A stretch of DNA of 64,000 nucleotides from Algiphilus sp022763315 (lineage in GTDB: Bacteria > Pseudomonadota > Gammaproteobacteria > Nevskiales > Nevskiaceae), in assembly GCF_965249985.1 (NCBI RefSeq), contig NZ_OZ252280.1, one strand, 5' to 3'. The translations under genes were made by a program, and so were the position numbers. The notes below the pieces were generated by a model. It saw only the letters and a list, made by a program, of their open reading frames with translations. It was not told the origin of the DNA and ran no database searches. The number at the start of each line of letters is the position of its first letter. Position 1 is the first letter of the stretch. Shown here in pieces: positions 34,827 to 42,300 of the stretch.

Positions 34827-35037
34827 GCCGGCCGCGAAGCGGTCGGCGGGTGTACAGGAAGTACTCCCAGGACTTTTGCGCGGTGCAGGACGCAGAGCGC
34901 GAAAGGTCTGCCCCGGGTCACTTAGCGAGGGCGTGACGCGACCGAATGCCCAGTGGGTATTCGCAGCGCGTTGCGCGGGCGGGCCAAGGATGGCCCGGCC
35001 AGGGGTGCTTGGCGAGACAGGAGTCGAGCCTAGAACC
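34775..35037 (+). ncRNA. Candidate CsrA/RsmA-sponge RNA, unit 1
   Basis: No protein gene is seen here. After a truncated tRNA-Thr 5' end, the sequence folds into many short hairpins. Five GGA triplets occur and each is AGGA: 34857, 34870, 34888, 34988 and 35020. Four sit in hairpin loops: GTAC-AGGAA-GTAC, TGC-AGGAC-GCA, GGGCCA-AGGA-TGGCCC, and GAC-AGGA-GTC with flanking GA/GA. ACAGGAAGT and CAAGGATG closely match the CsrA consensus RUACARGGAUGU. A long stem (GGGCAGACC 34815 with GGTCTGCCC 34905) encloses a junction with other strong stems (GCCGGCCGC/GCGGTCGGC, TTTTGCGC/GCGCGAAA). No terminator T run is seen. Function as a CsrA-sequestering RNA is inference. Confidence 0.55.
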
Positions 35038-35113
35038 GAGCCGAGCTTAGTGACTGCGGCCAAGATTGCGCGGCGGTTAGTATTAGCGCCCCACGCCGGC
35101 GTAGCTCAGCAGG
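35038..35113 (+). repeat. Direct repeat, copy A (promoter plus tRNA-Thr 5' end)
   Basis: These 76 bases are identical to 35178-35253, giving a 140-base tandem period. The copy contains the tRNA-Thr leader and its first 19 bases, then diverges into the hairpin unit instead of completing the tRNA. Confidence 0.95.
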
Positions 35114-35146
35114 GCCGAAGCCATGTGCTTCGGCGGGCAGACCAGG
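35084..35146 (+). repeat. Direct repeat, copy 2 (tRNA-Thr 5' fragment plus hairpin)
   Basis: This is the second copy of the 63-base element at 34764-34826, 320 bases downstream. It differs at one base and carries the same tRNA 5' fragment, hairpin and GGGCAGACC stem half. Confidence 0.95.
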
Positions 35147-35186
35147 ACGGTCTGCCCCGGGTCACTTTGCGAGGCAGGAGCCGAGC
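35095..35186 (+). ncRNA. Candidate CsrA/RsmA-sponge RNA, unit 2
   Basis: This is a compact version of unit 1. The tRNA-Thr 5' fragment (35095-35112) is followed by hairpin GCCGAAGC-CATGT-GCTTCGGC, then by a perfect 9-base-pair hairpin GGGCAGACC-AGGAC-GGTCTGCCC (35135-35157). Last comes GGC-AGGA-GCC flanked by GA/GA and GC/GC pairs (35169-35186). Both GGA triplets in the unit lie in AGGA loops. The last hairpin has the same plan as 35011-35030 of unit 1. It directly precedes the intact tRNA-Thr, so tRNA 5' processing could release it. Confidence 0.55.
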
Positions 35187-35253
35187 TTAGTGACTGCGGC
35201 CAAGATTGCGCGGCGGTTAGTATTAGCGCCCCACGCCGGCGTAGCTCAGCAGG
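35178..35253 (+). repeat. Direct repeat, copy B (promoter plus start of the intact tRNA-Thr)
   Basis: This is the copy of 35038-35113 that continues into the complete tRNA-Thr gene. Confidence 0.95.
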
Positions 35254-35310
35254 TAGAGCAGCGCACTTGTAATGCGAAGGTCGGGAGTTCGATTCTCTCC
35301 GCCGGCACCA
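35235..35310 (+). tRNA. tRNA-Thr (anticodon TGT), CCA encoded
   Basis: This 76-base tRNA has the acceptor stem GCCGGCG (35235) paired with CGCCGGC (35300), discriminator A and an encoded CCA. The anticodon loop is CTTGTAA with anticodon TGT, reading ACA and wobble Thr codons. The T arm contains GTTCGATTC. It is the only complete member of a tandem set whose two upstream copies stop in the D arm. Confidence 0.97.
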
Positions 35311-35372
35311 ATTGAATGAGAACCGTCGACGCGTTTTGCAGCGATGCAGCGCTTCGATACGCGACCTCTGAT

Positions 35373-35603
35373 TTACTCGCCGCGCTGATAACGCCGGAGT
35401 TCTTCGAGGTCGTAGCCGGTATCGTTGTCGATGAATTCGTCCGCCATGAAGTCATCCTTCTTGGGCACGACGAAGACCTGACTCACGATCGAACGTGCGA
35501 TCCGGTCAAAGACGGTGCGGTTGCGCGCGCCGCGATGGGCAAGCGCAATCATGAGCTTGCCTACCAAGTCCGCACGCCAGGCGTTAAGCAACCGGAATAG
35601 CAT
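35373..35603 (-). CDS. 76-residue protein coupled to the acetylene-hydratase-like enzyme
   Basis: This small basic-then-acidic protein starts 20 bases before the stop of the upstream molybdo/tungsto-enzyme, a typical translational-coupling overlap. It begins MLFRLLNAWRADLVGKLM and ends with the acidic NDTGYDLEELRRYQRGE. There are no Cys clusters, signal peptide or membrane segment. I do not recognise the family. Its position suggests a maturation or partner role for the enzyme. An antisense open frame covers the same bases and looks less likely. Confidence 0.6.
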   Translation of the reverse strand: MLFRLLNAWRADLVGKLMIALAHRGARNRTVFDRIARSIVSQVFVVPKKDDFMADEFIDNDTGYDLEELRRYQRGE

Positions 35604-37866
35604 CGGCGGTTCCTTTCGCTTCGGCGTGTTTGGTCGTCAGCTTATTGATGCGGCAGGGAATGCCTTTAAGGTGCGGGATGCCCTGCTCCTGGTCGAAGTA
35701 GTCAGGGTCGTCCCGGCAAAGCTGGGCATCGGCGTGCAGGATGGCACCGGAGAGTTTGCCGGCGCCGCGTTCCATCTCCGGCTTCCACCATCCATGCGGG
35801 ATGCGTAGCAGATCATCCGGCATCGAGGGGTTGATCTCGATCTGCATGCGGATCGAGGCCAGCTCATTTGCGACATCAACCCATTCATCGTGCACGACGC
35901 CCCAGTCTCTGGCGGTCTTCTCGCTGAGATAGGCTCGCGGCTCGGGGACTCTGGCGCGCATTTCGGGAATATGCCGGCCGCTGGTTTGGAAGTACGGATC
36001 CTCGCGAACGCCCGTGAACATCATCAGCGGATAGTCCTCAGGCATGGCGGGATCTTCACGGAAATAGGGCAACGGGTCGAAACCGAGGTTCTCAAGAATC
36101 GAGGATTTGAGTTCCACCTTGCCGGAAGGCGTTGCAAAGCCGGTCTGTTCGTATTTCTTGTACTTGACCGGCTCAAAGTGCACATCCGTCGTTGCGCAGA
36201 ATTCCTTGAAGGACTTGCCCAGACCTTTCAACCGATAGTCGTAGAATTCGTAGATATCCTTCCACGGAACGAGCTCGGGCTTGCCGAGGGCGTTGGCCAG
36301 CAGTTTCCAGAATTCCCAGGTGCTCTTGGCTTCACCCATCGGTTCCATGCTCTGTTCGGAAGGCCGCACGAAGCTAATCCATTCGAACAGGTCGGATAGC
36401 CATGGCCGCTCGTGCCAGGTGTCGCCGGGCAGGACGTAATCGGCGAGTTGCGCACTCGGGGTCATGAAGTGGTCCTGAACCACAATGAGATCCTGCTTCA
36501 TCATGCCCTTGATGATCCGATTCATGTTTGAGTAACTCATGACCGGATTGTTGCCGATGACGAAGAAGGCCTTGACCGGATAAGGCCCTTCACCCGCCAT
36601 CGCCTTGAAGACGGCAGGTGGGTTGGCCATGTAGCAACCTACGACCTGATTGATGTATTCGTGCCCCCAGACCCGTTTCATGGGTCCGCGCAGGGCTTCC
36701 TGCCCACGATAGGTGTAGACCGGGTGTTTGTCGCTGCCGAGCTGTTTCATTTGCTGTTCGCGTGGCAGGACGTGGTGCATCTCGATCTGCGAATCGTTGA
36801 TGACCCCGGATACGAGACCGTGAAAGGTTTCTCCACCGCGCACATCGAGATAGCCGCAGATGGCGCGCAGAATGCTCTGCAGTCGGATGGCGGACGTCGA
36901 GTTGCGCTGCATGTCGGTGATCGGTGTCCACGGGATAATCGAGGGCCCCTCGGTGGCGTACATGCGCGCCGCCTTGGCGATCATTTCTGGGTCACAGCCG
37001 GTGAGCTTGGCAACACGTTGGAGTGGGAACTCGTTGACGCGCTCGCGCAGTTCTTCGAAGCCCTCGCACCATTTCTCGACGAAGGCCTTGTCGTAGAGCC
37101 CCTCATCGATGATGACCTTCAGCCAGCCAAACATCATGGCAGCGTCACTGCCTACCTTGAGCGGCAGGTAGATGTCTGCGCGCTTGGCGCTGCTGCTCTC
37201 GCGCGGATCCAGCACGATGAGCTTGGCACCGCGAGCCTGGGCCAGGCGGATGTAGTTATAGATCATCACCCAGCTGTGCCGGCGCGGGTTGTGGCCGAAC
37301 AGCACAATACATTTGGTGGAGTGGAAATCCCCTAAAGGAAACCAGCCATACGTCAGACGATTGACCGCGGCGGTATTGCCGGCACAGAGCGAGACCCCGG
37401 AGATCCAGTTCGGCGATCCCACATGATTCATGATGCGGCGACCGAGGCCGTGGTCCGTTCCGCTGTTCCATTGACTGGTGGACACCGCCCAGGCCTCGGG
37501 TCCGTGTTCTTCAATGATGGCGGACAGACGCGTACCGATGTCTTCCATCGCCTCTTCCCAACTGACGCGCTCCCATTGGTTGGAACCGCGTGGGCCCACC
37601 CGTTTCAACGGGTAGAGCACGCGGTCCGGGTGAGAGAAGCCCTTGGGCGTGACAATGCCTTTCATGCAAATGTGGTCTCGGAATATCGGATTGTCTGAGG
37701 AGCGCACGCGCACGACCTGTCCGTCGATGGACTCAGTCACCACCGCACATTGCATGTCGCAGCTCTGACAGAGCGCGCGCTTGGATACCACCCCTTTCCG
37801 CGCGTCCCGAATGACCGGTGTGGTGTAGGGATGCGCTTCTTCTCCAATCGGAATCGGTGCCGGCAT
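35584..37866 (-). CDS. Acetylene-hydratase-like Mo/W-bis-MGD enzyme (DMSO reductase superfamily)
   Basis: This is a 760-residue cytoplasmic enzyme with no Tat signal. The N-terminal cluster motif is CQSCDMQC (Cys33, Cys36, Asp37, Cys40) with a fourth Cys in HICMKG (Cys67). In Pelobacter acetylene hydratase the same Asp after the second Cys is the catalytic residue, and the motif there is CQSCDINC. The metal ligand is Cys161 in SLCAGNTAAVNR (CIGNTAGVHR in acetylene hydratase). Shared stretches include RVLYPLK, GSPNW, MANPPAVFKAMA, PYPVKAFF and FMTPSAQLADYVLPGD. Start ATG has AAGGAG upstream. Whether it hydrates acetylene or acts on another compound is unknown. A 76-residue protein overlaps its end. 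Confidence 0.85.
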   Translation of the reverse strand: MPAPIPIGEEAHPYTTPVIRDARKGVVSKRALCQSCDMQCAVVTESIDGQVVRVRSSDNPIFRDHICMKGIVTPKGFSHPDRVLYPLKRVGPRGSNQWERVSWEEAMEDIGTRLSAIIEEHGPEAWAVSTSQWNSGTDHGLGRRIMNHVGSPNWISGVSLCAGNTAAVNRLTYGWFPLGDFHSTKCIVLFGHNPRRHSWVMIYNYIRLAQARGAKLIVLDPRESSSAKRADIYLPLKVGSDAAMMFGWLKVIIDEGLYDKAFVEKWCEGFEELRERVNEFPLQRVAKLTGCDPEMIAKAARMYATEGPSIIPWTPITDMQRNSTSAIRLQSILRAICGYLDVRGGETFHGLVSGVINDSQIEMHHVLPREQQMKQLGSDKHPVYTYRGQEALRGPMKRVWGHEYINQVVGCYMANPPAVFKAMAGEGPYPVKAFFVIGNNPVMSYSNMNRIIKGMMKQDLIVVQDHFMTPSAQLADYVLPGDTWHERPWLSDLFEWISFVRPSEQSMEPMGEAKSTWEFWKLLANALGKPELVPWKDIYEFYDYRLKGLGKSFKEFCATTDVHFEPVKYKKYEQTGFATPSGKVELKSSILENLGFDPLPYFREDPAMPEDYPLMMFTGVREDPYFQTSGRHIPEMRARVPEPRAYLSEKTARDWGVVHDEWVDVANELASIRMQIEINPSMPDDLLRIPHGWWKPEMERGAGKLSGAILHADAQLCRDDPDYFDQEQGIPHLKGIPCRINKLTTKHAEAKGTADAIPVA

Positions 37867-37989
37867 GCTGTCTCCTTCTCGTCGGGTCAACGCGCACTTC
37901 ACTGGAGTGTTGCCCGGCTGGAGCGACGTGGGAATCGCTTCCAACCGTTGGCCCGGCACGGGCTACGTCCGGTCCACTCATCACCATGC

Positions 37990-38061
37990 CCTTCCGAAGC
38001 CGGGACTGCACCTTTCGGAAGAAGGGGGCCTAGGGACCTAGGGAGCTCGGAGCGCCCTAGG
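37990..38061. promoter_or_regulatory. Palindrome cluster in the divergent region of the hydratase-like and SnoaL-like genes
   Basis: The 357-base gap 37867-38223 separates two divergent starts. It holds an inverted repeat CTTCCGAA (37991) / TTCGGAAG (38014). A tandem CCTAGGGA x2 (38029-38044) follows, and the second copy pairs with CCCTAGG at 38055-38061. These are candidate regulator sites; no consensus is recognised. Confidence 0.35.
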
Positions 38062-38223
38062 AGCAATAACGCGCTCTCACGCAGCGGGCGTGCCCATCGG
38101 TGCGGCGCAACCGGCAGAAATTCATTGTCTTTTCATGTGGCTCACAGGATTTGCTCACGGTCGTGGCGGCATCCTGGACTCCTGCTGGATCACTGCGTTT
38201 CTGACCAACAACAGGAGTATCAA

Positions 38224-38772
38224 ATGAAGAAGAAGGGTATGGCTGCGCTCGCGGTTGGTGGTGGTGCGGTTGCGCTGGCGGCAGCAATGACGGTGGGTGC
38301 GGCCAAGAAGGACATGGCCTTCACACCGGCCGAGATCGAGGCGGCGCAGACCGCATGGGCGGAAGGCATCGTCGCCATCGGTGCAACCAAGACGGAGGGT
38401 GGTGACTACAGCGCACGTGCCGCTGAGCATATCCGCACGCTGTACGCCTACGGCAAGGCGCCGGTGTTGTTCAAGCCGACCAAGGCGGCGGAAGAGCAGT
38501 TCCGCGATACCTACGACGAGGCGCATTCCTACTTCGTCGGTGGGGACATCAAGGAAGATGGCGGCTTTGCCATTAACCCATGGACAGCCGTGCGCTTCGA
38601 GAATGAGGGCCTGTACATCGACTCCGACTCCGCCGTGGCGATGGGCAACTACTACTTCACCACGCCGGAAGGACAGGAAGTGAAGGTCGAGTACACCTTC
38701 GGTTACATCCCGGGCAAGGATGGCCAGCCGCTGATTAACGTGCACCATTCCTCGCTGCCGTTCAGTCCCTGA
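38224..38772 (+). CDS. Secreted SnoaL/NTF2-like protein
   Basis: This is a 182-residue exported protein. The signal peptide MKKKGMAALAVGGGAVALAAAMTVGAA has a basic start and Ala/Gly core. The mature region is helix then beta-sheet in the manner of NTF2/SnoaL-like folds (related to CaMKII association and SgcJ/EcaC types), ending GQPLINVHHSSLPFSP, the conserved HHSS signature of that group. These proteins are small periplasmic cone-shaped folds of unclear function. AGGAG lies upstream of the ATG. It is divergent from the acetylene-hydratase-like gene and ends at an intrinsic terminator. Confidence 0.8.
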   Translation: MKKKGMAALAVGGGAVALAAAMTVGAAKKDMAFTPAEIEAAQTAWAEGIVAIGATKTEGGDYSARAAEHIRTLYAYGKAPVLFKPTKAAEEQFRDTYDEAHSYFVGGDIKEDGGFAINPWTAVRFENEGLYIDSDSAVAMGNYYFTTPEGQEVKVEYTFGYIPGKDGQPLINVHHSSLPFSP

Positions 38773-38820
38773 TAGGCGCGTGCCTCCTGGAACAGGAGGC
38801 CGTTCGAGGTAGCAACAACC

Positions 38821-38854
38821 ATGCGTGGAGCCATATCGGCCCCACGCATTTTTT
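38821..38854 (+). terminator. Intrinsic terminator after the SnoaL-like gene
   Basis: The stem ATGCGTGG / CCACGCAT, with an inner AGCC/GGC-type arm, is followed by six T. A second perfect hairpin (GCCTCCTG-GAA-CAGGAGGC, 38782-38800) lies just before it. Confidence 0.85.
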
Positions 38855-39171
38855 GTGCGGGTTTCGGTCCGCGAGCCCGGAATCGAGCCATCTTACGTGC
38901 CAAGTACGGAAACCCGTTTGACGTTGCCTTCGGTTTCCCTTGTGCACCATTTCAATAGACAGCTCCGGGAAGTATGCATTCGGGCCTCTTCTCTGATGCA
39001 TGAACAGCGTTGAGGGGCGTTCACGGATCTGCCGCCACCCTTCGTACGTCAGTGATACGACGGCTGGCCTGCGCCGCCGCAGCGCAGGTCACTGCAATGC
39101 AGTCATTGACACCCTTGACGAATCGCGCCACGCAATCCGCGCGTATCACGCGCACGTGAATTCGCTGGATG

Positions 39172-39187
39172 TGTGCGAAATCGCACA
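39172..39187. promoter_or_regulatory. CRP-like palindrome upstream of the lectin-type lipoprotein
   Basis: TGTGCGA-AA-TCGCACA is a perfect 7+2+7 palindrome with the TGTG-N8-CACA spacing of CRP sites; the consensus is TGTGA-N6-TCACA. It lies 119 bases before the 39307 start. The rest of the roughly 450-base gap 38855-39306 shows no gene. A Crp/Fnr regulator gene is 6 kb downstream. Confidence 0.45.
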
Positions 39188-39306
39188 TCTTTTTCCTTCG
39201 TAGCCCGCTAACTTGCCTAATGATCCTGGCTCCTCAATGTTTGTGGTGACGGTCATCACGGTGGGGTGCGCGTTCAGGCTCGTTTGCACATCACGGTACG
39301 AAGATT

Positions 39307-42300
39307 ATGAATGCGTTGAAAGGCTATCTCGTCATCGCCGCCGCCTTTGCTCTGGTTGCATGTTCCGAAGTCACGATCAATCACATTGAACCGAGTGATG
39401 ATTCAGACAACGGCCCGGTAGCTGACAACGCTGACCCTCTGCCGGTCCCCGCAGAGGACACGGTTGCTGAGCCGCGATTTGAGCTGCGAGCTGGTATTTC
39501 ACGCGAATTGCCTGCACTTGTGGCTGCCGGCCAAATTCGCAGTGCAGCCGAGTCGGACATGTGCCTTGCTGCGGGCCTCAAAGGCCGAGCAAATTCCACA
39601 TTATTCAATGCCGGCCTTTACGTTCAGGGGCTCTATTTCATTACACGGGCAGTCAACGACGTGAATCTCCTGCCCTGCCCAGACGCTAGCGGCGGCACGG
39701 AGAGCGTAGCGCAGGAGCCTAGGGCGCGCGTTCAATCGGAGGAGCGTCGTTGGTGGGAGCGCCGTGTATTCTTTCCCGGTGAGATGCTTCTATATCCCTT
39801 CGCGGGGCTACTGAACACATCCAGTAGCGCAGATCGATTCAACGCTCGCTACGAATGGGTGATCCTCGACGATGGCTTGATCACCAGCCGGGTGATGTCG
39901 CTTGGCAATATTCCCAAGAGCCGAATCTCTTATCCGGGAGATATCCGGACAAGAAATGTGGAGGATGCGCCAGATCTCCCAATAGATGTCGCGACGCAGA
40001 TTGCTGATCTGCTGAAAGACGGGACACCGCGCACGATGTGCCTCAATAAGGGGGCTTTCACGCACGCGCTCTGTCAGCAGACTCCTGATCCAGATGATGA
40101 AGAGCGTGTCACCCGTTGGGTGATCACTGAGAACGATGAAATCCGCTTCGCGGAACTCGACGGTACCGTCACCAACGAATGTCTCACTGCTGCGTTCCGT
40201 ACAGAGACACTTCAGGGTGGCCAGTCGCAAACCTTCGATGGTGAAGTATCCACCGCGCGCTGCAATGGCAGCGTGGAGCAGAAATGGATTATTCCCACAA
40301 TTGCCAGCAACAAGATCACCGCCCCCGCCTTCTCCACCGCCAGTTCTGCGCTGCAAGCGTGCATTGAACCGCTTTCCAATCGTCTGGTTCCATGTGACCC
40401 GAATGCCATCGATCGTGGACTGGATTGGACCTTTGATCTACAGGGCAATCTGCGTCCCAGCATCGTCTTTGGGCGCTGCCTTGCCCCGAAAGAGCAGAGG
40501 CCGGGCAGTGAAATGCATTACGTGCAGTGTGTGGAGGGTGATGAGACCTCCCAGTGGGTATTGGCGCCCACCGGGCAGCTGGTTTTGCGCTCCTCGAACG
40601 TCACAACGCCGGATGAAACGTCGCTGTGCCTGAGCGCCACGCCGCAGAGTCTTGAACGCCTGAGCAACTTTGAAGCGCCGGTATTGTCGCTGCAGCGATG
40701 CGATCCTGATGACCGCACGCAGGTTTTTGCGCTGAACCAGGATCCCAAGGTCACTCTGGTTTCCTATGAAAGCTTGCGCCCTACGTCAGTCATGGATGGC
40801 CGTGATTTCCGGATCTTCACTTCACAGAATTACGAACGCACTGACACGCTCGACCATCGTTTTTGCGTAAACAACGGCAGTGGCTCCATTGGGCGATTCT
40901 GCTTGGGTGGTGGCTCTGCATGGGTGTACAGGCCAGATAACAAAATCCAATCGGCTGTGAATAGCTCAAAGTCGTGCCTGTCGGTACTCGATGTGCCTGC
41001 CGATTTGTATCAAAGTTTCATATCGACCCAAGCGGGGAATTCCACTTCATCGCAAGTGGGCGACACAATCCCCGTTGGCATGAGAGATTGCTCGGAGGCG
41101 AATGCGTGGGCCTACACGACCTCGGGCCAGTTGCGCGGAACGGGCAGTTTGTCGAGCTATTGCATGACCTATGCTCGGAATAACGCGAGGCCACAGCTGG
41201 CGCGTTGCGACACGCAATCCACCAAAGCGGCGCCGGAACAACGTTTTGTGCTGTTTCCGGCCGACGTACAGGCCTCCGCCATCGCACATCGGTTGAGTGA
41301 GCCTCGCACCCTCCAGTTCCGATCGGGCACCCAATGCCTGGCGACTCCAGAGCGCCGCGAAGATTTCTCTGAGAATGCGCGATCGGGGGAGTTCGAGGAT
41401 CTGAACGTGGGATATGACGCTTGTGATGGTTCAGACAACCAGAACTGGTCCATGCGTCCGGACGGGAAAGTAGTGGTGGCTTCCGGGCCGTTCGTGGGGC
41501 GCTATCTTGCCGGTGTTCGATCGGAAAGCGACAGCCTCCTTCCCTTGATCCTGGATCTGGTCGAGGCAGAAGAAGAGGCCACCGAATGGCTGTTGAGCTA
41601 TGACGGCGCGTTGTTTTCACAGGCGCTCGGTCAGATTGCCCGCGCAATCGAGCCCCGTCTCAACGTTCCCTTATGCGTCACAAAATTTCTTGTGGCGCTC
41701 CCGCTCCCCTGTGCAGAAGTCTCGTCGCATCAGGTTGTGGCACACGCGATCGAAGCAGAGGAAGTGCCGGCGCTTGCCACTGCACAGCGGCGGGGCGGTG
41801 TGGCGCTGCTCTCGGACACCCCAGGACGCGCACCGGTCGTAACCAATGATCCGGTGGCCCTGCTGAGCTTCGCTGTTGCTTCCGGCCTGTCGGTGGACGA
41901 CACCCAGATCTTTCAGTTCATGACGGATGAGCAGCGTGCCTCGGTTGTCAGACAGTTCGGTGTGCCGGCCACTCTGCTGGATGGCTACGACAACTTCCAG
42001 TGGAGGGCTTTGATACGGAACACGATATTTGAAGCGGGTGGTATCTCGGTGCCGGCAATCGCACTCGAGAATTCTGACGCCTACCAGCTTGCCGGCCTTG
42101 TGGGGCTGGGGGAGGAAGCGGAGCGTGTGGTAGCAGCGCCGGATCAGGCGGTGCTGCAGGCCTTCGATAACGCCTACTTCAGCGTGACGGATTCCAGTAT
42201 TGCGGTGAGAACCTCTTCAAAGGTGCAGATATTCCGCCTCACGACGCCCATCGGGGAATTTGAAGCGGGCTCTCAAGTGCAGGGTAGTTTCACGGCGGAA

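Noticed and set aside
34775..35037. RNase P RNA or tmRNA considered for the structured region.
   Set aside because: No RNase P conserved cores and no Ala-tRNA-like ends or tag frame are seen; the recurring AGGA loops point elsewhere.
34696..35190. A 164-codon open frame running through the tRNA-like repeat region.
   Set aside because: Its sequence is set by hairpins and tRNA copies, it has no ribosome-binding site or family resemblance, and it overlaps a real gene at its start.
35316..35600. Plus-strand frame opposite the 76-residue protein.
   Set aside because: It begins just after the tRNA with no ribosome-binding site; the minus-strand frame overlaps its upstream gene in a coupled way.
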